Shown: one piece after another, positions 26,835 through 34,808 of the stretch
How positions within the stretch are numbered: the first letter of the stretch is position 1
Layout: each line of letters opens with the position of its first letter
From: Seonamhaeicola sp. ML3
GTDB lineage: Bacteria > Bacteroidota > Bacteroidia > Flavobacteriales > Flavobacteriaceae
Direction of reading: 5' to 3'
Length of the DNA: 64,000 bases
Assembly (NCBI RefSeq): GCF_023273855.1
Contig: NZ_CP096884.1
Location: forward strand, 3,100,001 to 3,164,000
Notes under the pieces: generated by a model
What the model was told of the DNA's origin: nothing
The model's input: only the letters and a program-made list of their open reading frames with translations
Databases searched by the model: none
Made by a program: the position numbers and the translations under genes

Positions 26835-27584
26835 CTATGCCACTTCTACGATGTTTAAAACGTTGTATGCACCATTTTTAAGCGGATACTGAACACCGTT
26901 AATCTCTTGAAAGAATTCAACCAATAAAACGAATATGTCGTTCCCTGTGCCTGTTGGAACACCTGCAGGCGTTAGTGTTTGCGTTGCAGAGGTTGTATCA
27001 ATCGGAATATTTACAGTTGGACTGTATTCTATAGCGTTATCTGTAGAGTCAAAGTCAATTTTCACAAATGCTGAGGTAAAACTCACGTGAGTTGCGCCAA
27101 TTGGATATGCAATATCATTAGCTGGTGTTAAATCTACAATAGATATTTCTCCTGTCGCACTATCTACAGAATAAGGAGCAAATAAAACGCTTTTCAATAA
27201 GGCTCTATTATTGAAATCTAAGCCCTTTAGGATGGTTTTACCCTCTGTGCTTGCCAATCCTGTAGCCACATTTCTTTGACCTCTTACAGACGTTGTATCA
27301 AAGTTCTTAATTTGAGTCATTTTTTGTGTAACACGACTTGAAACTCGGTTATCTTTTGCTCTAACCATTAAGTTCCTAACTGCTGTTCTTAATAGTTTAC
27401 CAGATGATGCAGAACTACCAAATTCCGAACCGTTTTCACGAGTACGTTCAAACGCTGGGTCATTTTGAATACGCTCTTTAGAAACACCGCCTTTAGTTTT
27501 TACTAAATATCCCTCTTTTGCTTTGTAAAAAGTTAGATTGTCTAACGTTCCCTCTAACTTAATAATGCCTTTTAATTTTGCCAT
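26835..27584 (-). CDS. Conserved Bacteroidota island protein of unknown function
   Basis: 249 residues, no signal peptide, no membrane helix. The N-terminal 70 residues carry the most family-like block: KLKGIIKLEGTLDNLTFYKAKEGYLVKTKGG, then NDPAFERTRENGSEFG, then SSGKLLRTAVRNLM. I recall similar proteins scattered in Bacteroidota accessory regions, without known function. The second half is beta-rich and Thr/Ser/Ala-rich, recalling a structural or adhesive domain. It has its own promoter and terminator, so it is expressed separately from the defence run. A virion-like or packaging role is only a guess. Confidence 0.65.
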   Translation of the reverse strand: MAKLKGIIKLEGTLDNLTFYKAKEGYLVKTKGGVSKERIQNDPAFERTRENGSEFGSSASSGKLLRTAVRNLMVRAKDNRVSSRVTQKMTQIKNFDTTSVRGQRNVATGLASTEGKTILKGLDFNNRALLKSVLFAPYSVDSATGEISIVDLTPANDIAYPIGATHVSFTSAFVKIDFDSTDNAIEYSPTVNIPIDTTSATQTLTPAGVPTGTGNDIFVLLVEFFQEINGVQYPLKNGAYNVLNIVEVA

Positions 27585-27612
27585 AACTAATACATTTTTT
27601 GATGATGAATAT

Positions 27613-27620
27613 CAAATATA
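27613..27620 (-). promoter_or_regulatory. -7 promoter box for the 249-residue gene
   Basis: On the minus strand TATATTTG fits TAnnTTTG exactly and ends 28 bases before the ATG at 27584. A TTG lies upstream at 27636-27638, with a 15-base spacer that is shorter than usual. Confidence 0.5.
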
Positions 27621-27793
27621 CGAGCTATTGACTATCAATGCATTGGAGTACTTCCGTAGTGTTTATAAGTTGCCAAAACTTCCGAAATAGAAAGTTTTTT
27701 CAATGGGAATTTAGTCGTATATTGTATATGAGAGCTGTACGGCAACAGTATAGATAAAGTATAGTTAGAGTATTAATTTTAAATTTAAAGTGA

Positions 27794-27982
27794 ATGAGTA
27801 GAATCTGTATTTACCCTAAAGACGTGCAAGTGGTAACAGGCAAGAGTGAGCGTTATGGCAGAACAATAATCAAAGCGATTAAAGAACGCCTTAACAAAGA
27901 AGCGCACCAGTTAGTTACTATTGATGAATTTTGCGACTTTATGGGCTTTGAAATCAGTAAAGTACAGGGTTTAATCAAGTAA
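27794..27982 (+). CDS. Small conserved island protein
   Basis: 62 residues: MSRICIYPKDVQVVTGKSERYGRTIIKAIKERLNKEAHQLVTIDEFCDFMGFEISKVQGLIK. The sequence is rich in helix-forming residues. Residues 5-30 (KDVQVVTGKSERYGRTIIKAI) look like a small helix-turn-helix, and small proteins of this kind are frequent near the ends of Bacteroidota elements. It is the last gene before attR, 30 bases before the right 20-bp repeat, so it may regulate or assist recombination. Confidence 0.6.
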   Translation: MSRICIYPKDVQVVTGKSERYGRTIIKAIKERLNKEAHQLVTIDEFCDFMGFEISKVQGLIK

Positions 27983-28011
27983 ATTTCGTATCTTTACTAC
28001 AAGGTTTTAAA

Positions 28012-28031
28012 GGTGACCTATTAGGTGACCT
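28012..28031 (+). repeat. Right inner 20-bp repeat
   Basis: Exact copy of GGTGACCTATTAGGTGACCT found at 11973-11992, in the same orientation. It lies 59 bases inside attR, against about 100 bases inside attL. Confidence 0.6.
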
Positions 28032-28090
28032 CAGAATGATACAGGACTGAAACACCAATAAATAAAGGCATTACGAGAGTGGTTCACTTA

Positions 28091-28103
28091 CCTCTTTCTC
28101 CGC
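28091..28103 (+). repeat. attR of the island (13-bp direct repeat)
   Basis: CCTCTTTCTCCGC, identical to the tRNA-Ser(UGA) 3' end at 11859-11871. The sequence directly after it continues with a tRNA-style terminator, which shows that this was the original chromosomal junction. Confidence 0.85.
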
Positions 28104-28115
28104 GAAACTATTAAG

Positions 28116-28143
28116 AAACCCCTTGATTTACAAGGGGTTTTTT
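28116..28143 (+). terminator. Original chromosomal terminator of tRNA-Ser(UGA), displaced by the island
   Basis: AAACCCCTTG (28116-28125) pairs with CAAGGGGTTT (28131-28140) across a 5-base loop, followed by T's. It lies 12 bases after attR and now has no gene directly before it. Confidence 0.8.
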
Positions 28144-28207
28144 ATTTGCATAAAACTTCTTTCCCCACATGTTCCCCACATTACAGGATCATGACTAATT
28201 GTTGTGT

Positions 28208-29197
28208 TTAAGCAAAAATTTGTGTTAATCTAAAGAGGAAGAACTCAGTATTCTTTACGCCTCTGAACTGGCTTCTAAAAGCTTTGATTTTTGCATTAAA
28301 GGATTCAGCTGATGCATTGCACCTATTGATAAAATAATTCAAGATAGACCTGTAGTTCAGGGTTATTGTATTGGCAATGGTATTGAATGCTCTAAAACCA
28401 GTTTGTTCCACATCTTTATACCAGTGAGCCAACTTTGTATATGCAGTTTGTATGGAAGTTGCTGTATTGAATATGTTTCTGAGCCCTTGTACTAGGTTAT
28501 AAGCTTTTTTGATGCCTGGATATTGTTCGAAAAGTATTTTGGCTCTATGGTATTGGTTTGGAGTCCAGTTATTAGGAGCTTTGTAAAGCAGGTATCTACT
28601 TCTAGCCAAGAGTTGTCTTCTGGTATCCCCGTTGTTAAATATTTGAGGTTTAAATTCTTGTCCATTAGATTTAGCCTGTTTGATTAGCTCATTTTCCAGG
28701 TCAATAGCTTCCCAACGATGTTTGATTCTCATGTCCTGGAGGGCTTCAAGAGCAAGCTTTTGTACATGGAATCGGTCTGTAACCTGAATAGCCTTAGGGA
28801 AACATTTTCTGGCAATCATTTTCATAGAATTAGCCATGTCCAGTGTAATCTCTTTGACTTTGTCTCTTTTGGTCCTGGGTATTTTAAGGAGTTGTTCTAA
28901 GATAGGCTCTACCTTGGTACCGGCAAGTATAGCTACAATAGCGCCTTTCTTTCCTTTTGCCTTTTTGTTGGTTATAATAGTGTATAGTTCACCCTTAGAA
29001 AGCGCTGTTTCATCAATGGACAAGTATTTACCCATATTCTCAGGGAATATGAGCCACTCTTTAGCATGGGACTTATCCTTCCACTGTTTAAATCCACTTA
29101 GGGAATCACGATATTGTCTGCCAAGTTTTTTACCGTTAACTCCATAGAAGCTACCAATGGTATGGCAATCATTGGGCTTAGTACTTACTAAGTGCTT
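28208..29197 (-). CDS. IS transposase ORF B (ISAon1-type DDE transposase)
   Basis: Catalytic subunit of the insertion sequence. The frame is open from 29197. The part between 29197 and the first Met at 29035 is typical for the family (SFYGVNG, LGRQYRDSLSGFKQW, KEWLIFPENMG), so translation must enter from ORF A. DDE-type residues are seen in LSIDETALSKGELY, EITLDMANSMK...VTDRFHVQKLA and the C-terminal SAESFNAKIKAFRSQFRG. ORF B is in the +1 frame relative to ORF A. The -1 frame is closed by a TAG. It ends with a normal stop, apparently complete. Confidence 0.85.
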   Translation of the reverse strand, partial: KHLVSTKPNDCHTIGSFYGVNGKKLGRQYRDSLSGFKQWKDKSHAKEWLIFPENMGKYLSIDETALSKGELYTIITNKKAKGKKGAIVAILAGTKVEPILEQLLKIPRTKRDKVKEITLDMANSMKMIARKCFPKAIQVTDRFHVQKLALEALQDMRIKHRWEAIDLENELIKQAKSNGQEFKPQIFNNGDTRRQLLARSRYLLYKAPNNWTPNQYHRAKILFEQYPGIKKAYNLVQGLRNIFNTATSIQTAYTKLAHWYKDVEQTGFRAFNTIANTITLNYRSILNYFINRCNASAESFNAKIKAFRSQFRGVKNTEFFLFRLTQIFA

Positions 29198-29531
29198 TTA
29201 AAAAAGCAGCGAACTCTACAGTCAAGCGAGTTCCCTGTGCTACTAGTTCCCAATCTCTTTGTACAACTTGTTTGGTATTCTTGTCCAGCCAACGACGGCG
29301 TTTAATATGAAGATAAACAGTTTTACCGCGTAATGGAAAGTCTTGAATTGTAATCTCTTTGTGGAAACCATGAGCGATAATCATTGATGATGAAAACTCT
29401 TGGGGAACATCCTTCTTTTCTTCAAAATATAAATGAAGAACTTTATCCTTGATTTTATTATTAGCTAAATCAAAATGTGTGATTAATAATTCTGGTAATA
29501 CAAACTTCAGTAAATCTACATATGGATCCAA
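29178..29531 (-). CDS. IS transposase ORF A (ISAon1-type N-terminal region protein)
   Basis: 117 residues corresponding to the N-terminal, probably DNA-binding part of the transposase (MDPYVDLLKFVLPELLITHFDL...KTVYLHIKRRRW). It overlaps ORF B by 20 bases. Near its end is a run read as TTT-TTA-AAA-GCA, a likely site for ribosomal slippage, but the usual -1 product would stop at once, so a +1 or -2 event, or re-initiation, would be needed for a fusion. Confidence 0.8.
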   Translation of the reverse strand: MDPYVDLLKFVLPELLITHFDLANNKIKDKVLHLYFEEKKDVPQEFSSSMIIAHGFHKEITIQDFPLRGKTVYLHIKRRRWLDKNTKQVVQRDWELVAQGTRLTVEFAAFLKALSKY

Positions 29532-29652
29532 TCTCTACTTTTTTTTGCAAATATTAAATTCTTAATTCAATTTACACACAACTTTTGAGATTGATCCATT
29601 GTAGTCTTTACTTGCAGTGAAATTGATGACCCAATACTTATGCAAGCTAATT

Positions 29653-30408
29653 TTAAATACCCAAACCTTGGCCACCTCCTACTTGAATGGTCTCAGCAGT
29701 TAAGAATGCAGCATCATTACTTACTAAAAAAGAAATAACACTAGCTACTTCTTCAGGTTGCCCTAATCTTCCTAGCAAAATATTATTTTTCCAAGATGCA
29801 AACACTTCTGGTTTTGTTGATTTTATTTGTTTATGAAAATCTGTATCTATAGTCCCCGGAGATACCGCATTAACTCTTATTCCATATTCAGCAAGATCCT
29901 TTGCCAGAGCCCTAGTTAATGCATGGACAGCAGCTTTAGAAGTTCCATAAACTCCAGCACCTGGTCCTCCAGCATTCCAACCTGCGATGGATGTATAGTT
30001 GATTATTGAAGCGTTTTCACTTTTCTTTAGAAAAGGTATAGCTGCTCTTGAAACAAAAAATGTTGAATCTAAATTAAGAGCCATAACAAACCTGTAAAAC
30101 TCGGTTGTCATATCTTCAAACCTAGATCTTCCTCCTAGACCTCCTGCATTATTGACTATCACGTCGATTTTACCGTATTTTTCTCCTATAGCTTTTACAT
30201 TAGTATTCACAGCATTTTCATCTGTTACATCAAATCCGTAATATTCTGCATTAACACCTATTTTATTGAGGTCTTTAACACATAAATCTCCCATCTCATC
30301 GTTTAGGCCATTTAAAATTACAGTGTAACCATCTTGCCCTAGTCTTTTGGCTACTTGAAAACCAATACCACCAGTGGCACCAGTAATTATTGCTACTTTA
30401 TTACTCAT
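29653..30408 (-). CDS. SDR oxidoreductase, probable DEH reductase of alginate catabolism
   Basis: Probably reduces DEH (4-deoxy-L-erythro-5-hexoseulose uronate) to 2-keto-3-deoxygluconate with NAD(P)H. 251-residue classical short-chain dehydrogenase: cofactor loop TGATGGIG (9-16), NNAG (about 87-90), catalytic Ser in NYTSIAGWN and Tyr/Lys in YGTSKAAV, and the C-terminal IQVGGGQGLGI. The substrate is inferred from the neighbouring alginate lyases, KdgF and KdgK, and from the use of such SDRs in other alginate loci. Last gene of the minus-strand locus, 48 bases after the MFS gene. Confidence 0.85.
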   Translation of the reverse strand: MSNKVAIITGATGGIGFQVAKRLGQDGYTVILNGLNDEMGDLCVKDLNKIGVNAEYYGFDVTDENAVNTNVKAIGEKYGKIDVIVNNAGGLGGRSRFEDMTTEFYRFVMALNLDSTFFVSRAAIPFLKKSENASIINYTSIAGWNAGGPGAGVYGTSKAAVHALTRALAKDLAEYGIRVNAVSPGTIDTDFHKQIKSTKPEVFASWKNNILLGRLGQPEEVASVISFLVSNDAAFLTAETIQVGGGQGLGI

Positions 30409-30456
30409 ATTCTTTAATTTAATTTTTATTACTTGTCTATATTTAATTAATTCATT

Positions 30457-31761
30457 CTATTTATTTTTTAGTGCTTCTATTTTTGGAATCAATACCCAAA
30501 CCGAGAAAACAACTATACCTACAAGTGCAGCACCAATTAGAAAGACAAAAGAATACTTATCTGCAGGTAGTTTTTCTCCAATATACCATGTTAATGCTGC
30601 TGCTGCGAATTTTGCCGACATTCCAGCCAAACCAGATAAGGTCCCAACTGACTTACCATTAAATAAATCACTTGGTAAAGTTTGAATATTTCCAATAGCT
30701 GTTTGAAATCCAAATAAAACTACAGCCATAATTATAACAGCTACTAATGGACTACCAGGGTTACTTAAGGATAATAAAGCAGGAAGCATAATCATACATC
30801 CTATACCTATGGCCATTTTTCTAACCTTGTTAACACCCCATCCTTTATTAAAGAACCATTTGGCTAGTAAACCTCCAAACCAAGCGCCGATCATCGCACC
30901 TAGATAAGGCACCCATCCTAATTGGGTAATACCTTCAATACCCATATCAAATACATTAACAAGGTAATTAGGTATCCAGATTACAAAAATCCACCATATT
31001 GGGTCTATTGCAGCTGAAGCTAAAATAACCCCCCAACTTTGCTTAAAACCTAATAGCTTGCCATAGCCCATACTCTTTTGTGGTTCTTGTTCGTCTCCTG
31101 ATTTTATCTCGTTTTTTTGACCATCGAGTATTAATTTTTTTTCTTCATCTGTTAACCATGGATGTTTTTTAGGTCCAACTTTAACCACAATAAGCCAAGG
31201 GATTAACCATAAGAAACCAAGTATAGCAATAATCATAAACACAATGTGCCAGTGTAATTTCTGTGCCAGAAAACCTATAAGCGGTATAGAAATCAAGGCT
31301 CCAAAAGATGCCCCAAAATTAAAAATACCTTGAGCTATAGCCCTTTCGTTAGTAGGAAACCATTCTGCATTTCCCTTTGCTGCTCCAGGCCAGTTACCTG
31401 CTTCAGACAACCCTAGCAGAGATCTTACAAGCGTAAAACCTAAAAATCCTCTTACCAAAGCATGCAGTCCAGTAGCCAAAGACCAGAAACCAATTGATAA
31501 AGCAAAACCTATGCGCGTACCTAACTTGTCGAAAATCCTTCCAAATAAAGCTTGTCCAAGAGCGTAGGCTATAATGAAATAAGTACCTATACGACCATAA
31601 ATCTTTTTTCTACCATCAGCATCTAATTCAGGATACAGTTCATCAGCTATACCTCCTTCTGTCTCCCATAATACTGAAAAAGCTTGTCTGTCTATATAAT
31701 TAATTACTGCAGCCAAGGCTATTAGCCCTATAACCCACCAACGTAAACCTTTAATTTTCAT
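30457..31761 (-). CDS. MFS hexuronate-type transporter (ACS family, ExuT-like)
   Basis: Inner-membrane proton symporter for uronates, 434 residues with 12 hydrophobic helices. ACS-family landmarks: the N-terminal WWVIGLIALAAVINYIDRQAFSVLWE, GQALFGRIFDKLGTRIGF between helices 2 and 3, and LSEAGNWPGAAKGNAEWFPTNERAIAQGIFN, close to ExuT. In an alginate locus the likely substrate is DEH or unsaturated monouronate produced in the periplasm. The 242-bp leader before it holds a conserved hairpin described separately. Confidence 0.88.
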   Translation of the reverse strand: MKIKGLRWWVIGLIALAAVINYIDRQAFSVLWETEGGIADELYPELDADGRKKIYGRIGTYFIIAYALGQALFGRIFDKLGTRIGFALSIGFWSLATGLHALVRGFLGFTLVRSLLGLSEAGNWPGAAKGNAEWFPTNERAIAQGIFNFGASFGALISIPLIGFLAQKLHWHIVFMIIAILGFLWLIPWLIVVKVGPKKHPWLTDEEKKLILDGQKNEIKSGDEQEPQKSMGYGKLLGFKQSWGVILASAAIDPIWWIFVIWIPNYLVNVFDMGIEGITQLGWVPYLGAMIGAWFGGLLAKWFFNKGWGVNKVRKMAIGIGCMIMLPALLSLSNPGSPLVAVIIMAVVLFGFQTAIGNIQTLPSDLFNGKSVGTLSGLAGMSAKFAAAALTWYIGEKLPADKYSFVFLIGAALVGIVVFSVWVLIPKIEALKNK

Positions 31762-31937
31762 ATTATTAGATGTGTCTTAAATTAGTTTAATCCTTCAATT
31801 TTTACATTAAAAACTGAACAATAGAATCCTAAGGTATTGAGTAAATCAATACTTAATGAACTCCTACCTTACTGAAACAAATTCAGCACAAGCAGTAGGA
31901 ATGACAGTTTGTTTAAATGAAGTAATACCGTGAAGTA

Positions 31938-31992
31938 TTTACTTCCCTCCTAATCGTTTTATATAGCTAAATTTAGGCCGTGCACTCCTAAA
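31938..31992 (-). promoter_or_regulatory. Conserved leader element before the MFS gene
   Basis: On the minus strand a hairpin TTTAGG / CCTAAA (31987-31992 with 31972-31977) encloses a loop containing GTGCAC (31980-31985). The sequence GGAGGGAAGTAAA (31938-31950) follows about 28 bases later. The same combination, with a different stem sequence, stands in the SusC leader. It starts 11 bases after the gntR stop and has no T tract. Confidence 0.55.
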
Positions 31993-32003
31993 CTTAGTGG
32001 TTT

Positions 32004-32711
32004 CTATTCAGAATCACTATAACAATACTGATATAGTGCCTTGAAATGAATTTTCATTTTTTCTTTAGCCAATGATGGATTTTGAATTTTAATTGCCTCA
32101 TAAATATCGGTATGCTCTTTAATACCTTTTAGAGCTTGATCTTCATCGCATACATGATACCTTTCAAAATTTGTTAGTATTTCTGGCGTAATAGTTAACA
32201 TTAACGTATTCATTGTACTATTTCCACTAGCTTTAGCTATGGCTAGGTGAAACAACAGGTCTTCTTGAACGGCATCTTTATTGTTTAAAACCTTTTTTTC
32301 ATAGGCATCTAAAGTTTCCTTCATGTGTACTAAATCTTCTTCTGTTCTTCTTGTAGCCGCCAAACTAGCGGTTTTTAATTCTAAAAGAATTCTAGTTTCA
32401 ACTAATGATTTAAAGTCCGGTTCATCCAATCTTAAAATATCCTCAATCATACCGTTTAGGGCTATAACACCAATATTTGCAACAAAAGTTCCACTTTGTG
32501 GAATTGATTTTAAAAGTCCGTAAAATTCTAGTTTTTGAATGGCATCCCTGACATTGCTTCTGGTTACCTCAAACTTTTCGGCCAACATCCTTTCAGAGGG
32601 TAGCTTATCACCGGGTTCAAGGTTCTTAAAATTTATTAAATCTCTAATTTTAGTGATAATTGCATTCTGTAATTTTTGACTGTCGTTTGATGTAATGACC
32701 TCTATCTTCAT
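32004..32711 (-). CDS. FadR-type GntR transcriptional regulator of the alginate locus
   Basis: 235-residue repressor with an N-terminal winged helix (KLPSERMLAEKFEVTRSNVRDAIQKLEFYGLLKSIPQSGTFVA) and a C-terminal FCD ligand-binding domain (LVETRILLELKTASLAA...FHLAIAKASGNSTM...HTDIYEAIKIQNPSLAKEKMKIHF) with metal-site His and Asp residues. FadR/UxuR-type members bind TGGTnnACCA palindromes. Exactly such sites occur in front of this gene and at both main locus promoters. The effector is probably an alginate breakdown product such as KDG or DEH (inference). Confidence 0.9.
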   Translation of the reverse strand: MKIEVITSNDSQKLQNAIITKIRDLINFKNLEPGDKLPSERMLAEKFEVTRSNVRDAIQKLEFYGLLKSIPQSGTFVANIGVIALNGMIEDILRLDEPDFKSLVETRILLELKTASLAATRRTEEDLVHMKETLDAYEKKVLNNKDAVQEDLLFHLAIAKASGNSTMNTLMLTITPEILTNFERYHVCDEDQALKGIKEHTDIYEAIKIQNPSLAKEKMKIHFKALYQYCYSDSE

Positions 32712-32773
32712 AACTAAATTTTTAATATCAAGTATATCCTTGATTTTTGTTTATCTAACCTGTTTTTATTTTA

Positions 32774-32786
32774 GTGGTTAACCAGT
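32774..32786 (-). promoter_or_regulatory. Single GntR-type operator at the gntR promoter
   Basis: TGGTTAACCA (32775-32784) is a perfect palindrome and equals the core of the operator arrays near 40.7 and 49.4 kb. It lies about 65 bases before the gntR start, suggesting autoregulation. Neighbouring 13-bp positions show only weak matches. Confidence 0.7.
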
Positions 32787-32921
32787 TTAGCTAATTTAAA
32801 AAAAATGGTCTAATCATTTTGGTTTTTATTTAAGTTTTACTGTAAACAAAACAATAATTTCATAGAGACCATATTAAATCGAATCATTAAAAACATCTTA
32901 TCTCTTTCATTTAGATTCAAT

Positions 32922-33854
32922 TTAATGAGCGATAGACAATTCATAATATTTTACATTAGCAAAAGCACCATCATCTTTTGTGGATAAATAGTTTCCAGCT
33001 TTAAAATAGTTTTCAAAAACACCCCATTTTTGAATGTGTATATCATCATAAACCACAGACTCATTATCATTTAAAATTACTTCCATGCGACCTTCCTGAA
33101 CCTTTACTTCTAAATTAAATGGATCAAATCCCACATATTGTTCAAATGTATGTCCGTCATCGTCTCCCCAGACACTAGTGTGCAATATTTCTGTTTCAGA
33201 GGCATTTAAATCTTTTAAAACCTTAGTCTTAACTCTAACGTATCCATAGGTCCAATATATCTTTAACATTGGTGGCGCGTTATTGTCTTTTGCTCCAATT
33301 AAATCTCTCTGGGCATTTGTAAGCCTTCCATGTATTTGCATGATAATAGTTCTATGATATTTATCATTACTATCTTTTGAAATATTACCCATTTGCAGTT
33401 TCCCTTTCATATTGCCTCCTTGTTTAAATGTCCAATTGGTTTTTCCTTTATCCAATGGATTCATCAATTCCCTTAATTCTGTTCTTGAATAAGAGGTGTT
33501 TGCTGTAGTAGCCCCTGGATATGTATAAAACACTAATGCGCCATTAACTGAGTCATTATAGAAAAAAGGTTTTAGAGTTTCGTTGGTGGCATAATCTAAA
33601 ATATCTGGAGGATGTACCTCTGTTGGATTTCCAATGGGCAATGTCACTTTCCAGTGGCTTAAATCAATGTTCGGCAACTTATAATTAGATTCCTCTTGCA
33701 CTTCCTCAATATCCTTATATGGGTTTTCTGCCTGTTCTGGTTTGTCTGGAAGACCATCAGATTGACAGGCAGCCATAAAAGCCAAAAACAATATTCCCCA
33801 AAAAGGAAATTTTAAATACCTCATTATGTGCTTAAAAACATACATATATTTCAA
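32922..33854 (-). CDS. PL7 alginate lyase, lipoprotein (downstream paralogue)
   Basis: Cuts alginate by beta-elimination at the cell surface. 310 residues. Either of two starts gives a lipoprotein signal ending AFMAACQSD (Met at 33824 is the alternative). The PL7 jelly-roll markers are SYSRTELRELM (catalytic Arg), IIMQIHGRLT (Gln and His) and NYFKAGNYLST (Lys and Tyr). It is clearly a duplicate of the next gene upstream, 4 bases away, with many identical segments such as SHWKVTLP and KWGVFENYFKAGNY. Final gene of the SusC operon. Confidence 0.93.
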   Translation of the reverse strand: MKYMYVFKHIMRYLKFPFWGILFLAFMAACQSDGLPDKPEQAENPYKDIEEVQEESNYKLPNIDLSHWKVTLPIGNPTEVHPPDILDYATNETLKPFFYNDSVNGALVFYTYPGATTANTSYSRTELRELMNPLDKGKTNWTFKQGGNMKGKLQMGNISKDSNDKYHRTIIMQIHGRLTNAQRDLIGAKDNNAPPMLKIYWTYGYVRVKTKVLKDLNASETEILHTSVWGDDDGHTFEQYVGFDPFNLEVKVQEGRMEVILNDNESVVYDDIHIQKWGVFENYFKAGNYLSTKDDGAFANVKYYELSIAH

Positions 33855-33858
33855 TGAA

Positions 33859-34776
33859 CTAATGGCTTACTTCCAGTTCGTAAATCCTTACTTTGGAAAA
33901 AGCACCTTCATCACGAGTTTGAAAATAGTTACCTGCTTTAAAATAATTTTCGAAAACACCCCATTTTCTCATGTGAACGTCTTCATAAACCTTATACTCG
34001 TTCTTATTAAGTACAACTACCATTTTTCCTTCAGACACCTTAACTTCTAGAGTGAACTTTTTAAATCCTACTTCCTCTTCAAAATTGAAACCTTCATCAT
34101 CTCCCCATGCGTCTTCATGTAAAATTTCTGGGACTGTAGCATTAGTATTTTTGAGCACTTTGGTTTTTACTCTAACCTTACCATTATCCCAATAAATCTT
34201 CAAAATTGGTGGGGCATTATTATCGTCTTTACCTATTAAATCGCGTTGTTCGTTAGTTAAACGACCATGTATCTGCATGATAATAGTTCTGTGATATTTC
34301 CCATTGGCGTCTTTAGTAGAAGCGTCCATAGCCATTTTACCTTTCATATAGGCACCATCAGCAAATGTCCAATTAACATTATTATTACCAGGTTCCATTT
34401 GTTCTCTTAACTCAGACCTCGTATACTTGGTATTCTTGGTTTTAGATGCTGTTGGCATAGCATGAAAAACAATAGCGCCTCTGGTAGAATCAATGTACAT
34501 ATAAGGTTTTGCAACTTCCATTTTAGCAAAATCGAAAATCTCTGGCGGTTCTATTTCAACCGGTTTACCTTTATCATTAGTGACAGGTAGTGTTACTTTC
34601 CAATGGCTTAAATCTATCTCAGGGAGTTTTACTTTCTTCTTTTTTTTCTTCTTACGTTTCTTTTCAGTTTTTACATCCGAATCTGAAACGCTACCCTCCT
34701 TGGTTTGGCAAGTAGCGTTTACAGATAAAAAGACTATTAAAATCACTATTAATGCTTCTTTTCGGATATAAAACAT
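33859..34776 (-). CDS. PL7 alginate lyase (upstream paralogue)
   Basis: 305 residues with an N-terminal signal (IVILIVFLSVNATCQTK) that is either a lipobox or a plain signal, followed by a Lys-rich linker (KKRKKKKKKKVKL). The PL7 catalytic segments are complete: KYTRSELREQM, IIMQIHGRLT and NYFKAGNYFQT. The enzyme makes unsaturated alginate oligomers by endo- or exo-type beta-elimination; the M/G preference is not readable. Tandem copy of the gene that follows, probably specialised in location or block preference. Confidence 0.93.
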   Translation of the reverse strand: MFYIRKEALIVILIVFLSVNATCQTKEGSVSDSDVKTEKKRKKKKKKKVKLPEIDLSHWKVTLPVTNDKGKPVEIEPPEIFDFAKMEVAKPYMYIDSTRGAIVFHAMPTASKTKNTKYTRSELREQMEPGNNNVNWTFADGAYMKGKMAMDASTKDANGKYHRTIIMQIHGRLTNEQRDLIGKDDNNAPPILKIYWDNGKVRVKTKVLKNTNATVPEILHEDAWGDDEGFNFEEEVGFKKFTLEVKVSEGKMVVVLNKNEYKVYEDVHMRKWGVFENYFKAGNYFQTRDEGAFSKVRIYELEVSH

Positions 34777-34808
34777 GGTAAAACTAAAACTACTAATTAT
34801 ACTTACTT

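Larger units (their letters stand above)
28186..29597 (-). mobile_element. ISAon1-type insertion sequence, about 1.4 kb
   Basis: Two minus-strand transposase frames are flanked by imperfect inverted repeats. The left end starts GGATCATGACTAATTGTTGTG at 28186. The right end read inward starts GGATCAATCTCAAAAGTTGTG at 29597. GGATCA and GTTGTG match with the same spacing class. No target duplication is evident at the ends. It sits between the island's right end and the alginate locus. Confidence 0.75.

Noticed and set aside
11872-28090. Prophage
   Set aside because: No terminase, portal, capsid, tail or lysis gene is recognisable; the integrase and polymerase alone do not make a phage.
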